This document shows positions 15,481 through 22,192 of a stretch of 64,000 bases of DNA, in pieces. The stretch is from a virus. The stretch's first letter is position 1. Every line of letters starts with the position of its first letter. The position numbers and the translations under genes are program-made. The notes under the pieces were generated by a model. It was given only the letters and a program-made list of their open reading frames with translations, had not been told where the DNA came from and made no database searches. The DNA lies in the IMG/VR virus record IMGVR_UViG_3300025118_000005, positions 1 through 64,000 of that record. One strand, written 5' to 3'.

Positions 15481-15501
15481 CAAGCGGAAAACCCTTATTC
15501 T
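15473..15501 (+). promoter_or_regulatory. promoter inside the 3' end of the basic-protein gene
   Basis: -35 TTGACT (15473-15478), spacer with GCGGAAAAC, -10 TATTCT (15496-15501). The second in-frame ATG (15509) is 8 nt past it. Confidence 0.6.
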
Positions 15502-15508
15502 TATGAAG

Positions 15509-15943
15509 ATGATTATGGACGATATAAAACTCACTTACATTCCCGACTCTCACGGCTTTATCAAAGTCTATATTTCCGCCAAGGACGGGGAAACAGTAGA
15601 GGCATGGTTTAATGCCTTTTGGAATCACAACGCCACCAGCAATGAAGAAATCGAATGGATTTTTGATAATGAGGGCGCGTTTTGCTCGAATTGGAAAAGG
15701 TTCACCAGTGCTATACAAGATATTTTCTTGTTTTCAATTCTAAACGAAAACGAGGACGCTTACAAGGGCGAAAAGGGCGGAGCAATGCCACGCGCAAAAG
15801 AATTGGCAAAAGCTAAAATTGACAGCATGGAGAAAAAAGACGGCTCCATGCGATACGGGCGAATCGGTCACGTTTATACGCTGGGCGAGGTTGTTACTAA
15901 CGATGAAAAATCTTTCTTCTCTGGAAAATCCGCAGGAGAATAA
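15509..15943 (+). CDS. hypothetical protein, 144 aa
   Basis: Start set at ATG 15509 because the promoter removes upstream ATGs at 15473 and 15503. Alpha/beta protein with IYI/VEAWFNAFW and a C-terminal glycine-containing tail (GRIGHVYTLGEVVTNDEKS). No family recognised. Confidence 0.65.
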   Translation: MIMDDIKLTYIPDSHGFIKVYISAKDGETVEAWFNAFWNHNATSNEEIEWIFDNEGAFCSNWKRFTSAIQDIFLFSILNENEDAYKGEKGGAMPRAKELAKAKIDSMEKKDGSMRYGRIGHVYTLGEVVTNDEKSFFSGKSAGE

Positions 15944-15945
15944 AA

Positions 15946-15974
15946 TTGACACAGGGGGAGAAATCCCCTATAAT
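15946..15974 (+). promoter_or_regulatory. consensus promoter for GP88-like gene
   Basis: -35 TTGACA (15946-15951), 17-bp spacer with a GGGG/CCCC inverted repeat, -10 TATAAT (15969-15974). Confidence 0.8.
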
Positions 15975-15982
15975 TGGAGTTG

Positions 15983-16744
15983 ATGATGAAATTGAAATTC
16001 GGAGAGCCAAACTCTAAACTTAAGAAATTGGCAAAGAAACTAAAACTGAAACTCAAGACGTTTTCCTTGCCTAGTGGCTGGACGTGTGGAGGTGCGAAAG
16101 AATGTTTTTCACGCGCAGACCGTGAGACTGGAAAAATCAAAGATGGAAAGCACACAAAATTTCGTTGCTTTCAAGCAAGCGCGGAAGCTGTTTACCCATC
16201 ACTACGCAATGCCGTTTGGCACAACATGGATTTGATTGATGCGATTTTGAAAGATCACACAAAAGAATGTAAGTGGGAACCAATCGCGGATTTGATTTGC
16301 GAAAGTCTACCCAAGGCTGACATTTACCGTGTCCACGTTGGCGGTGATTATTTTAATTATGATTACATGATTGCATGGTGTGAAGTTGCGAGGCGACACC
16401 CTGACAGGATTTTTTACTCCTACACGAAGAGCCTTCACTTGTGGACGTTGTTTCCAAAATGCACAGATGGAACTCGCGCAGGAATCCCACCCAATTTAAT
16501 TCTAACCGCATCGCGTGGTGGGCATTATGATAGTAAGATAGAAGAAAATGCTTTCAAGTGCGCGGAAGTTGTTTTTAGTGAGCAAGAGGCAATCGACAAA
16601 GGATTGGAAATTGACCACGACGACGAACACGCAGCGTTTGGCAAATCATCTTTTGCGTTGTTGCTTCATGGTGTGCAACCGAAGGGCAGCGAAGCAAGCA
16701 AGGCGTTGTCAGCAATCAAACGACTAGCCAAGGTTACGGCGTGA
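15983..16744 (+). CDS. GP88-like phage protein
   Basis: 253 aa. LPSGWTCGGAKECFSRADRE near residue 30, then FRCFQASAEA and a long region with HVGGDYFNYDYMIAWCEVAR and YTKSLHLW, matching the GP88-type family found in mycobacteriophages and marine phages. Several conserved Cys suggest a metal or Fe-S site. The function of this family is not established. Start at ATG 15983 or 15986, 9-12 nt past the -10. Confidence 0.7.
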   Translation: MMKLKFGEPNSKLKKLAKKLKLKLKTFSLPSGWTCGGAKECFSRADRETGKIKDGKHTKFRCFQASAEAVYPSLRNAVWHNMDLIDAILKDHTKECKWEPIADLICESLPKADIYRVHVGGDYFNYDYMIAWCEVARRHPDRIFYSYTKSLHLWTLFPKCTDGTRAGIPPNLILTASRGGHYDSKIEENAFKCAEVVFSEQEAIDKGLEIDHDDEHAAFGKSSFALLLHGVQPKGSEASKALSAIKRLAKVTA

Positions 16745-16825
16745 TTATCATATTGGGATTTTTATGTATTATATTCTTTATCCACCTAGACAACTCAAAC
16801 AAACGAAGATAAATGAAAAAAAAGC

Positions 16826-16854
16826 TTGCACTGTATAAGGAAACAGGCTATACT
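16826..16854 (+). promoter_or_regulatory. promoter of the large structured RNA
   Basis: -35 TTGCAC (16826-16831), 17-bp spacer with AAGGAAACAGG, -10 TATACT (16849-16854). Predicted start ~16861, exactly where a GNRA hairpin begins. Confidence 0.75.
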
Positions 16855-16860
16855 TATTAA

Positions 16861-17470
16861 AGTGATGAGGGAAACCTTATCGGCTCTTTGAAACAATTTA
16901 TGTTGCGGAAATTGGTGCGAAATCTCGTTTAGAGACTAGCAGTCTGGTAGCCGAAAGTGAATGCTCTGGGAAAACGTATCCATAACAAGGAGCAGGAGCG
17001 AAACGATAGGTATCGGGCGGGGTTCGAATCCTCAACGCGACGACAATTTAGCATAGGTGACGGAACAAACGTCCGACAGAGGAAACGGCCTATGCGACAA
17101 TTTAAGCTGACGACGGTCGGCTTAAGGGTATGGCTGAATATCCCTCCATCATAAGGGGAAAGGCATAGGGCCATGTGAGAGAGTGCAATCGTATGACTTG
17201 CATGGTTCTAGTAAGCTGGAAACAAGAACTGTATTGTGCACTGGCTTTGTAGGTAATGCAGCAATCCTACTACCCATTAATTTTCGTGGTGCTGGATTAC
17301 AGGCCATGATTAACAGACGCGCCTCAAACGGAAAGCAGGGAAGTATTCCACCTGTCGGCAAGAGAGGGAAGCCGTGGCGCGATAACTGAGAACTCACAAT
17401 TTTTCCTGTGGTCGGTACAACCGTTAAAGAGATTGTAGGTACCAACGCCGAAGTCCGCCACGTCACTTTT
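16861..17470 (+). ncRNA. large structured non-coding RNA (~600 nt; GOLLD/ROOL-type candidate)
   Basis: No credible protein over 600 nt although frames are open. The transcript would start with GATGAGG-GAAA-CCTTATC. Further stems: AGACT-AGC-AGTCT (~16934), CGAT-AGGT-ATCG (~17004), GCATAGG/CCTATGC enclosing GACG...CGTC (~17053-17097), TTAAGC/GCTTAA (~17101), AGTGCA/TGCACT enclosing GTTCT/AGAAC (~17182-17245), GTAGG/CCTAC (~17249) and a 3' CACTTT/AAAGTG stem near 17465. A GGTTCGAATCC T-arm-like loop lies at 17021-17031. Size, phage context and tRNA-like T-loop are those of giant phage RNAs such as GOLLD and ROOL; the class name is inference, the structured RNA itself is well supported. Confidence 0.72.
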
Positions 17471-17500
17471 ATATAAAGTGGACGATATTATACTAGGCGG

Positions 17501-17514
17501 CGGGACCGGTCCCG
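17501..17514. repeat. palindrome CGGGACCGGTCCCG, copy 3, with TGAGA-N5-TCTCA
   Basis: Perfect copy followed 4 bp later by TGAGATTCAGTCTCA (17519-17533). Lies between the large RNA and the next promoter. Confidence 0.8.
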
Positions 17515-17545
17515 AAATTGAGATTCAGTCTCATTACTTTTCTTC

Positions 17546-17574
17546 TTGACTCGGATACAGAAAAAGCTTATACT
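17546..17574 (+). promoter_or_regulatory. promoter for lipoprotein gene
   Basis: -35 TTGACT (17546-17551), 17-bp spacer with TCGGATACAG, -10 TATACT (17569-17574). ATG 17584. Confidence 0.75.
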
Positions 17575-17583
17575 ATAAAAACG

Positions 17584-17964
17584 ATGAGAGATTATCCTCT
17601 AAAGAGATACGCACTTTTAATCCTGATTGTTTCGAATACTGGTTGCCAGATGACTCAGAAAGTGTGGAGTGGCGTTAAACAATCTTTTGACCCCACAATT
17701 GCCCGTGGGGTTAATTCAATGTCTCCTCAGCAGCGTTATGAAAGTGATTATGAAGCAGGGCTGCCAGTTAGTCCAGAACAGTATGGGATAAATGAGCAAG
17801 CATGGGATAACGAGCGGGTCTGGGGAAACATGCATAAAATTGGTGCTAGCAACTTTTACATGAGTAATGGTGGCAAAGCCGCATGGGAATTAAAAAGGGT
17901 ATATGACCCGACAACCAGAAAATTCAGGAACTACAGAAACGAATTCGAATATTTAAATCGATAA
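17584..17964 (+). CDS. predicted lipoprotein, 126 aa
   Basis: Signal peptide MRDYPLKRYALLILIVSNTGC, with lipobox SNTGC at residues 17-21. The mature part is Gln/Asn/Tyr-rich with MSPQQRYESDYEAGLPVSPE. The start follows the promoter; a longer frame from 17518 would be fused to the promoter. No family recognised. Early envelope protein, possibly exclusion-related. Confidence 0.65.
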   Translation: MRDYPLKRYALLILIVSNTGCQMTQKVWSGVKQSFDPTIARGVNSMSPQQRYESDYEAGLPVSPEQYGINEQAWDNERVWGNMHKIGASNFYMSNGGKAAWELKRVYDPTTRKFRNYRNEFEYLNR

Positions 17965-17979
17965 TTGATTAAAAAGAAC

Positions 17980-18008
17980 TTGACTCGGAAGCGGAAACCG
18001 AGTAAGAT
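17980..18008 (+). promoter_or_regulatory. promoter with GCGGAAACCG spacer
   Basis: -35 TTGACT (17980-17985), 17-bp spacer, -10 TAAGAT (18003-18008); candidate ATGs at 18021, 18024 and 18030. Confidence 0.7.
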
Positions 18009-18020
18009 AGAAACAGTTAG

Positions 18021-18473
18021 ATGATGATTATGAATAACCTACTATATAAAAACTACTGTGTCGGCGCAGAAATGCCTGACGGAACCATCCTGTTGTATGC
18101 TGGTAAGACCCGTAACCCTTTGTGGTATGGTGCGAATGCACGTGCCTGTGGAGGTTGGGCTGGTTACCCATCAGGATATTTTGACGAAATCCACGTTCAT
18201 CACAACTCGCCTAATGACAAGGCTCTTGAACAACGCCACATTAACACTGTCCGTGCTGTGGCTGCGCTCATGCCTGACGTTATTAAGTCGGGGAATATCA
18301 ACGATGATGGCTTTTATGGTTATCTCGGTGGTATTAGTCAACCTCTGTTCGATAAGATTGTAACATGGGTGCAAAGCACTCGTATTATGACCGAACGCCG
18401 AATGGAGGCAAACAAGCGTAAGTTGGCTCGTAAGTTGAGCCAGTTGCGGAAACAACAACAGAAGGCTAACTAA
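18021..18473 (+). CDS. hypothetical protein, 150 aa
   Basis: N-terminus MMIMNNLLYKNYCVGAEMPD, then GWAGYPSGYFDEIHVHHNSP, then a basic coiled-coil C-terminus (RRMEANKRKLARKLSQLRK). Start may be ATG 18021, 18024 or 18030. The His/Asp patch could bind metal. No family recognised. Confidence 0.7.
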   Translation: MMIMNNLLYKNYCVGAEMPDGTILLYAGKTRNPLWYGANARACGGWAGYPSGYFDEIHVHHNSPNDKALEQRHINTVRAVAALMPDVIKSGNINDDGFYGYLGGISQPLFDKIVTWVQSTRIMTERRMEANKRKLARKLSQLRKQQQKAN

Positions 18474-18485
18474 CAGTAGGGTCTT

Positions 18486-18516
18486 GGGGGAAGGGAAAAC
18501 TTCCCCCTTGACTTTT
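18486..18516 (+). terminator. terminator fused to next promoter
   Basis: GGGGGAAG (18486-18493) pairs with CTTCCCCC (18500-18507), directly followed by TTGACTTTTT, so the T-tract and the -35 of the next promoter are the same bases. Confidence 0.7.
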
Positions 18517-18536
18517 TAACAGTTATATGTTATATT
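18508..18536 (+). promoter_or_regulatory. promoter for cell-wall hydrolase
   Basis: -35 TTGACT (18508-18513), 17-bp spacer, -10 TATATT (18531-18536). ATG 18544 is 8 nt beyond. Confidence 0.72.
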
Positions 18537-18543
18537 TAATACA

Positions 18544-19191
18544 ATGAAAGCCTACCACTACATCATCGGAGCAATTATTTTTATCCTTGTCACTTTGGCT
18601 GCGGCTAAAGATGTAAAAAAGCAAAGACAAGAATTAAGATTTCCTTTTCAAACTCAACCTGTTGAAGTAGACCAGACACTTCCCGAACAAGCACCGAAGC
18701 TAGACCCAAAAGAGTTAATGAGGAGAAAGCATCTCCGAATTATCGCTTGCACCTTGTTGGCAGAAGCGCGTGGAGAGGGTACGGATGGAATGTATGCTGT
18801 CGCCGCTGTCATATCACAACGAGCATTAAATCGTAAAATGCACCCAGTAGACGTTTGCTTACAAAGGAAACAATTTTCTTGCTGGAATAGCAAAAGCCTT
18901 GATGCTTATAACAATCTTCTTGAATTAAAACCGTGGGGAGTATATGCCGTAAGAACAGCGAGGCTAGTCCTTGACGGTTACGAAAAGAATCAGTATTATC
19001 TTGCTCGTGAGGCATTTGGCTGGCCTGACCATTACCACGCTAAAGGAGTAAAGCCTTTTTGGACTAAAGGGCAACAGCCAGTGTGGATACTAAAGAATCA
19101 TATCTTTTACCGCTTAAACAAAAACGGAGTTCGTCATTATCCAGAAGGAACAGGCACACACTATAAACCAAAGCAATCGAAGTTCAAATAA
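18544..19191 (+). CDS. SleB-like cell-wall hydrolase (Hydrolase_2)
   Basis: 215 aa. An N-terminal hydrophobic segment (IIGAIIFILVTLAAA, residues 7-21) may be a signal anchor. The Hydrolase_2 catalytic domain spans ~65-200: CTLLAEARGEGTDGMYAVAA (the Glu is the likely catalytic residue), MHPVDVCLQRKQFSCWN, and DHYHAKGVKPFW...HIFYRL. This family cleaves peptidoglycan between N-acetylmuramic acid and N-acetylglucosamine. The gene is in the early region far from the late genes, with its own promoter, so it may be an endolysin with a signal-arrest-release anchor or an entry/superinfection factor. Confidence 0.85.
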   Translation: MKAYHYIIGAIIFILVTLAAAKDVKKQRQELRFPFQTQPVEVDQTLPEQAPKLDPKELMRRKHLRIIACTLLAEARGEGTDGMYAVAAVISQRALNRKMHPVDVCLQRKQFSCWNSKSLDAYNNLLELKPWGVYAVRTARLVLDGYEKNQYYLAREAFGWPDHYHAKGVKPFWTKGQQPVWILKNHIFYRLNKNGVRHYPEGTGTHYKPKQSKFK

Positions 19192-19204
19192 AAAATAACT
19201 TCAA

Positions 19205-19400
19205 ATAAAAAACAACTTCAAATATATTAAGAAGCCAAATAAAGAAGTTCGACCCGTCCCGCCGCCAAATATGGTTCGAAGAATATAACTGACAAATATG
19301 ACTCGAGAGATTTTTCTCGTGAGATTTTTCTCACGAGATTTTTTTTGAGATTTTTGAAAATGAGAATTTTTGAAGACGAAGATTTTTGAGATTTTCCCGA
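19205..19400. repeat. AAATAT/TTCGAA elements and a bidirectional terminator cluster
   Basis: AAATATA-type boxes at 19211, 19257 and 19285 and GTTCGACCCGTCCCG (19247-19261). Then repeated GAGATTTTT tracts with CTCGTGAG-ATTTTT-CTCACGAG followed by ATTTTTTTT (~19318-19348). Both a rightward end (SleB) and a leftward end (19404) converge here. Confidence 0.6.
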
Positions 19401-19403
19401 TTT

Positions 19404-19652
19404 TTACCAATCGGGATATTCGTGGGCATCGTGCCATGCGTCATCCGCATACGTGCCATAGCCGTCATCCATGCTGCCGCCATCACCACAGCACCCACAG
19501 CAAGGCGCGTCCTCACAACGGGCATTCGCCTCGTCGTGATCTGCCTCAGTGGGCTCAGTGGGCTCATTCGCCCAATCGGCTGGCCCCATGTCCTCGGTGA
19601 AAGTTTCCTCGCAAGAAATGCGAGCGTCGTGGTTGTTGTTGTTATTCATCAT
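19404..19652 (-). CDS. Cys/Asp-rich small protein, 82 aa
   Basis: Leftward gene. Starts MMNNNNNHDARISCEETFTE, then an acidic tail with CCGCCG and DDGYGTYADD, i.e. clustered Cys that could bind metal. Real-gene support: the promoter upstream (-10 TACACT, 7 nt from the ATG, plus TTATTCACA) has the same geometry as the rightward genes. No family recognised. Confidence 0.6.
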   Translation of the reverse strand: MMNNNNNHDARISCEETFTEDMGPADWANEPTEPTEADHDEANARCEDAPCCGCCGDGGSMDDGYGTYADDAWHDAHEYPDW

Positions 19653-19658
19653 TTTTAG

Positions 19659-19703
19659 AGTGTAGCTGATTTTTAAGATTGTTACAAGGAAAAGTTATTC
19701 ACA
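19659..19703 (-). promoter_or_regulatory. leaderless promoter, minus strand
   Basis: Minus strand: TTATTCACA-type site (19695-19703), 7-bp gap, -35 TTGTAA (19682-19687), 17-bp spacer, -10 TACACT (19659-19664), ATG at 19652 (7 nt). Confidence 0.65.
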
Positions 19704-19953
19704 GGTTACTACCCGCTAGGAAATCCTCCTCCACACAGCCCAACTGACTCCAGCCATCTTCATGCACCTCCTGCACACGCTCACGGAAACGCTTCTCATC
19801 AAAGCGAGGGTGCGTATCCCTCAAACGGATACAGGTATCCGTAAGGACTGATTCACGGGATTCGTTGTCTTCGATCTCGCCCAAAGTGCAGGCGATGAAT
19901 TCAAAGTGGCGGCGGGTGAGGTTGAGGCTCGTGATTTGTTGTTTGTTTAACAT
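19699..19953 (-). CDS. small DNPRFD-type phage protein, 84 aa
   Basis: MLNKQQ... then LTRRHFEFIACTLGEIED and THPRFDEKRF. The segment H(x)EFIA...NPRFDExRF is shared with the gene at 26116-26370 and with a common orphan family of phage proteins that end DNPRFDxxRF. Start at 19953, set by the promoter; an in-frame extension to 19977 is inside it. Function unknown. Confidence 0.7.
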   Translation of the reverse strand: MLNKQQITSLNLTRRHFEFIACTLGEIEDNESRESVLTDTCIRLRDTHPRFDEKRFRERVQEVHEDGWSQLGCVEEDFLAGSNL

Positions 19954-19959
19954 GCTATA

Positions 19960-20014
19960 AATGTAACACAGAAACACCCATTTGTCAACCCACTATTTAA
20001 GAAAGTTATTCACA
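19960..20014 (-). promoter_or_regulatory. leaderless promoter with DnaA-box-like site, minus strand
   Basis: Minus strand: TTATTCACA (20006-20014), 17-bp gap, -35 TTGACA (19983-19988), 17-bp spacer, -10 TACATT (19960-19965), ATG at 19953 (7 nt). Confidence 0.75.
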
Positions 20015-20027
20015 TTTAGAATGATTC

Positions 20028-20096
20028 TGAGACTCATTCTCAATTTGACCCGTCCCGTCCCGATTCTGAGATTCAGTCTCAATTCGACCCGTCCCG
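20028..20096. repeat. composite operator-like elements
   Basis: TGAGA-N5-TCTCA at 20028-20042 and 20067-20081; GACCCGTCCCGTCCCG at 20047-20062 and GACCCGTCCCG at 20086-20096. Lies between the divergent promoters (19960 and 20142). Confidence 0.6.
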
Positions 20097-20103
20097 CGCC
20101 GAG

Positions 20104-20170
20104 TTATTCACAGGCTGTTGATAACTTTTTGAAAAAACCGCTTGACTTTTTGTCATTTATGGGTTATATT
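20104..20170 (+). promoter_or_regulatory. promoter with two DnaA-box-like sites
   Basis: TTATTCACA (20104-20112) and TGTTGATAA (20116-20124), 17-bp gap, -35 TTGACT (20142-20147), 17-bp spacer TTTTGTCATTTATGGGT, -10 TATATT (20165-20170). Leader ~20 nt to ATG 20195. Confidence 0.72.
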
Positions 20171-20194
20171 ATAACAACGAAAGCGAGAAAGATT

Positions 20195-20710
20195 ATGGTG
20201 ATGCTTGTGGCGAGAGCCTACAGACGGTCTAACCGTTGGAGCATTAAAACAGGGAGCGAGAAAGTCGCCCCACTCACCATTCATAGTTTACAGGATATGG
20301 CGGTATTCAGTCCGCGTAACGGGTATTGGATCCCACCACCCTTGCAGACTGTGAATAACTTTTTGAAAAAACCGCTTGACTTTGTGTCATTTATGTGCTA
20401 TATTATACGTATAGAGAGTAAGAAAAACAAGATTATGACAGAGATAGAACTAAAAAAACAAGAGGCGAAACTTCTCCTCAATCAGCAAGTGAAGATTCGC
20501 GCTCCTTGGAACGCCAACCTTCGCGGCCAAATCGCAACCGTCAAGGCCATCATGGCAGACGGTCAAACTCTTGACGTTGAGCTTGCTAATGGTAAGCACG
20601 CCTTTCTTGACGTGACTTTCGTGGATGAGATTCAAGAGCGGACACAGTTCGCCAAGACCGAGCAAAGCCTCGGCCCAATCGCCAACAGCGTTGTGCAAGA
20701 CGGAATTTAG
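20195..20710 (+). CDS. open frame running through the next promoter into the next gene
   Basis: ATG 20195 (context AAGATTATG, as in other genes here) starts a frame with no stop before 20710. Its first ~80 codons include the next promoter region, then it continues in frame into the gene at 20435. The N-terminal part is basic (ARAYRRSNRWSIKTGSEK) and unlike a known domain. Either a real N-terminally extended version or an artefact of the promoter element, which reads as NNFLKKPLDF in this frame. Confidence 0.35.
   Translation: MVMLVARAYRRSNRWSIKTGSEKVAPLTIHSLQDMAVFSPRNGYWIPPPLQTVNNFLKKPLDFVSFMCYIIRIESKKNKIMTEIELKKQEAKLLLNQQVKIRAPWNANLRGQIATVKAIMADGQTLDVELANGKHAFLDVTFVDEIQERTQFAKTEQSLGPIANSVVQDGI
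20350..20404 (+). promoter_or_regulatory. promoter with DnaA-box-like site
   Basis: TGTGAATAA (20350-20358), 17-bp gap, -35 TTGACT (20376-20381), 17-bp spacer, -10 TATATT (20399-20404); leader to ATG 20435. Confidence 0.75.
20435..20710 (+). CDS. hypothetical KOW/SH3-like small barrel, 91 aa
   Basis: MTEIELKKQEAKLLLNQQ helix, then VKIRAPWNANLRGQIATV, which has the charge and Gly spacing of a KOW/SH3-like strand pair. Start set by the promoter at 20376. It is in frame with the longer frame from 20195. Function unknown. Confidence 0.6.
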   Translation: MTEIELKKQEAKLLLNQQVKIRAPWNANLRGQIATVKAIMADGQTLDVELANGKHAFLDVTFVDEIQERTQFAKTEQSLGPIANSVVQDGI

Positions 20711-20713
20711 ATT

Positions 20714-20872
20714 ATGACAATAGAAAACAAAACACTAAAAGTAGGCGATGAAATTCGCTTTGGTATGCAACTAATGATAGTTGATGAGATTACAGAATTT
20801 GACACCATCATTGCAATTGATGAAGATGGTCAAGATTTTGAACTAACAGAGAATGAAATTGACATTTATTAA
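20714..20872 (+). CDS. hypothetical protein, 52 aa
   Basis: Starts 3 nt after the previous stop in the GATTATGA context. Acidic, beta-rich (LKVGDEIRFGMQLMIVDEIT), like a small barrel. Same operon as 20435. Not recognised. Confidence 0.55.
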   Translation: MTIENKTLKVGDEIRFGMQLMIVDEITEFDTIIAIDEDGQDFELTENEIDIY

Positions 20873-20875
20873 ATT

Positions 20876-21115
20876 ATGAAAATGAAAAGACAACTAATTT
20901 TTAAGAGTGGAAAGCCTCAAAACGTAGTGCAGACCACGCGCAAACAAAATCTTGCTGCGGCGAAGTCCTGCGAGACATACAACGAAGCGGTGAGCCTATT
21001 CAGGGCGTTGCAACACGCCAACAACATGGGAACGGGTGAAAGTGATTTTGATATTCTTGAAACTCATTTTATTAATGAGAAAGGATTGACCAATTATATT
21101 AAGGAGGGATTATAA
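20876..21115 (+). CDS. hypothetical protein, 79 aa
   Basis: Begins with a basic stretch (MKMKRQLIFKSGKPQNVVQT) and has helical KQNLAAAKSCETYNEAVSLF. Not recognised. Confidence 0.6.
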   Translation: MKMKRQLIFKSGKPQNVVQTTRKQNLAAAKSCETYNEAVSLFRALQHANNMGTGESDFDILETHFINEKGLTNYIKEGL

Positions 21116-21119
21116 GATT

Positions 21120-21293
21120 ATGAAAAAAAACACAACGGAGCAAACTATCGCAGAAATTAAGGCAGACATCAAACGCACAGAAAAACATACTTGGTATTGT
21201 GAGCTAATCATTGCCGCCTGTGTTGGCGCGTCTATTGCTTTCGCTTTCGTTATTGCCCATTTAATGATAACAGGCCCAGCGTGGACATGGTGA
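21120..21293 (+). CDS. small membrane protein, 57 aa
   Basis: Charged N-terminal half, then one hydrophobic segment (CELIIAACVGASIAFAFVIA, residues ~27-46). Last gene of the 20435 operon. No family recognised. Confidence 0.6.
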   Translation: MKKNTTEQTIAEIKADIKRTEKHTWYCELIIAACVGASIAFAFVIAHLMITGPAWTW

Positions 21294-21328
21294 GCCGATA
21301 AAAAAGTTAAAAAAAAGCTTGACACCGG

Positions 21329-21356
21329 CGGGACCGGTCCCTGAGACTCAGTCTCA
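21329..21356. repeat. palindrome GGGACCGGTCCC, copy 4, fused to TGAGA-N5-TCTCA
   Basis: TTGACA at 21319-21324, then CGGGACCGGTCCCT (last base differs) running into TGAGACTCAGTCTCA (21342-21356). Confidence 0.75.
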
Positions 21357-21361
21357 TTAGA

Positions 21362-21384
21362 GGTAGGACAATACCTGTCCCACC
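21362..21384. repeat. GGTAGGAC-N7-GTCCCACC hairpin, copy 1
   Basis: Stem GGTAGGAC/GTCCCACC with one A-C mismatch and 7-nt loop; recurs at 21742-21766 and 25669-25693. Confidence 0.6.
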
Positions 21385-21461
21385 GTTAAAACTATTTTTC
21401 AGACCCTCATTTGACCCCACAAAAACAGGGTTATTCTGACCGATTTATTTTCGCCCAGCCA

Positions 21462-21490
21462 TTGACTTTTTGTCATTTATGGATTATATT
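21462..21490 (+). promoter_or_regulatory. leaderless promoter
   Basis: -35 TTGACT (21462-21467), 17-bp spacer identical to 20142 at most positions, -10 TATATT (21485-21490). ATG 21496 at 6 nt, ATG 21505 at 15 nt. Confidence 0.7.
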
Positions 21491-21495
21491 TAGGT

Positions 21496-21747
21496 ATGTT
21501 AAAGATGACAGAGAAACAAAAAGCCACTTATGAACTTTGGTTCTTGGGTGATGTCTACGAGTCTGGTGTTAAGACTCGCGAAACCTTCAACAGGTTTTTA
21601 GTTGAGGCTGGATCTCTCTTGCGTATCGCCATAGACGAGAAAATTCTCGTTGGTGGTGTTGAGATTGTAGAAGTCAGCCCTGACGGTAGGGTAGTTGATT
21701 CGGTTTGGTCAATGAATGTTGACGAATTTGAGAAAGTTAATGGGTAG
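21496..21747 (+). CDS. hypothetical protein, 83 aa
   Basis: MLKMTEKQKATYELWFLGDV helix, then a beta-rich segment with VEIVEVSPDGRVVDSVW. Start 21496 or 21505. Its stop codon lies in the repeated GGGTAGGAC hairpin. Not recognised. Confidence 0.65.
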   Translation: MLKMTEKQKATYELWFLGDVYESGVKTRETFNRFLVEAGSLLRIAIDEKILVGGVEIVEVSPDGRVVDSVWSMNVDEFEKVNG

Positions 21748-21779
21748 GACTACGGATGTCCCACCCTCTATGGTATACT
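21742..21779 (+). promoter_or_regulatory. hairpin plus extended -10 promoter
   Basis: GGGTAGGAC-N7-GTCCCACCC (21742-21766), then TGGTATACT (TG-n-TATACT, -10 at 21774-21779) with no -35 consensus. ATG 21786 at 7 nt. Confidence 0.55.
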
Positions 21780-21785
21780 AGACGC

Positions 21786-22025
21786 ATGAAGAATATGAAA
21801 AACAAAACTAAAACCTACAACGTAGAGTTTACGACAGCATTCGCTGGCTCTCGTTATATTAACATTGTCCTAGAGGCGATTGACTCTCACCAAGCTGAAT
21901 GGGTTGCTCGCAACCTTTGCCGCTTTGGTTACATTAGCAACACCACCGAAACCGATGAGGTTGCTGCTTACACTGAAGCAACTCACGATTGGGCTTATGA
22001 TGAAGATTACGAAGTTTACTCCTAA
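21786..22025 (+). CDS. hypothetical protein, 79 aa
   Basis: MKNMKNKTKTYNVEFTTAFA, then AIDSHQAEWVARNLCRFGYI. The segment A.D.HQA.WVARN resembles the DExHAxRI segment of the genes at 24635 and 25495, so these could be distant paralogs. Start set by the -10 at 21774. Acidic C-terminus. Confidence 0.6.
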   Translation: MKNMKNKTKTYNVEFTTAFAGSRYINIVLEAIDSHQAEWVARNLCRFGYISNTTETDEVAAYTEATHDWAYDEDYEVYS

Positions 22026-22032
22026 AAAGATT

Positions 22033-22188
22033 ATGAAGAAAACAAAAAGACAACTGATTGAGGAATTACCATCCTCAAACCTACGCAAAGAACACGAAAA
22101 AGAAATTCTCATTCACGGGATTTTTATGGGTGTTTTAATTGGTAGCCTATTCACGGGAATTATGATTCACCTTTTGGAAAAGCTTTAA
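22033..22188 (+). CDS. small membrane protein, 51 aa
   Basis: MKKTKRQLIEELPSSNLRKE followed by a hydrophobic segment IHGIFMGVLIGSLFTGIMIH. Starts 7 nt after the previous stop in AAGATTATG context. No family recognised. Confidence 0.6.
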   Translation: MKKTKRQLIEELPSSNLRKEHEKEILIHGIFMGVLIGSLFTGIMIHLLEKL

Positions 22189-22192
22189 GATT

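Noticed and set aside
17021-17031. tRNA gene suggested by GGTTCGAATCC
   Set aside because: No 7-bp acceptor stem, anticodon arm or CCA can be fitted around it; it is better seen as a T-loop in the large RNA.
16957-17389. Protein genes on the plus strand at 16957-17154 and 17183-17389
   Set aside because: No promoter-matched start, unlikely composition, and both lie within strongly paired RNA.
16861-17470. tmRNA, RNase P RNA or group II intron
   Set aside because: No resume codon with tag frame, no P4 signature of RNase P and no domain V; the stems do not fit these classes.
19982-20194. Start of a 242-aa gene at 19982
   Set aside because: The frame passes through two divergent promoters and operator elements; the start is not credible.
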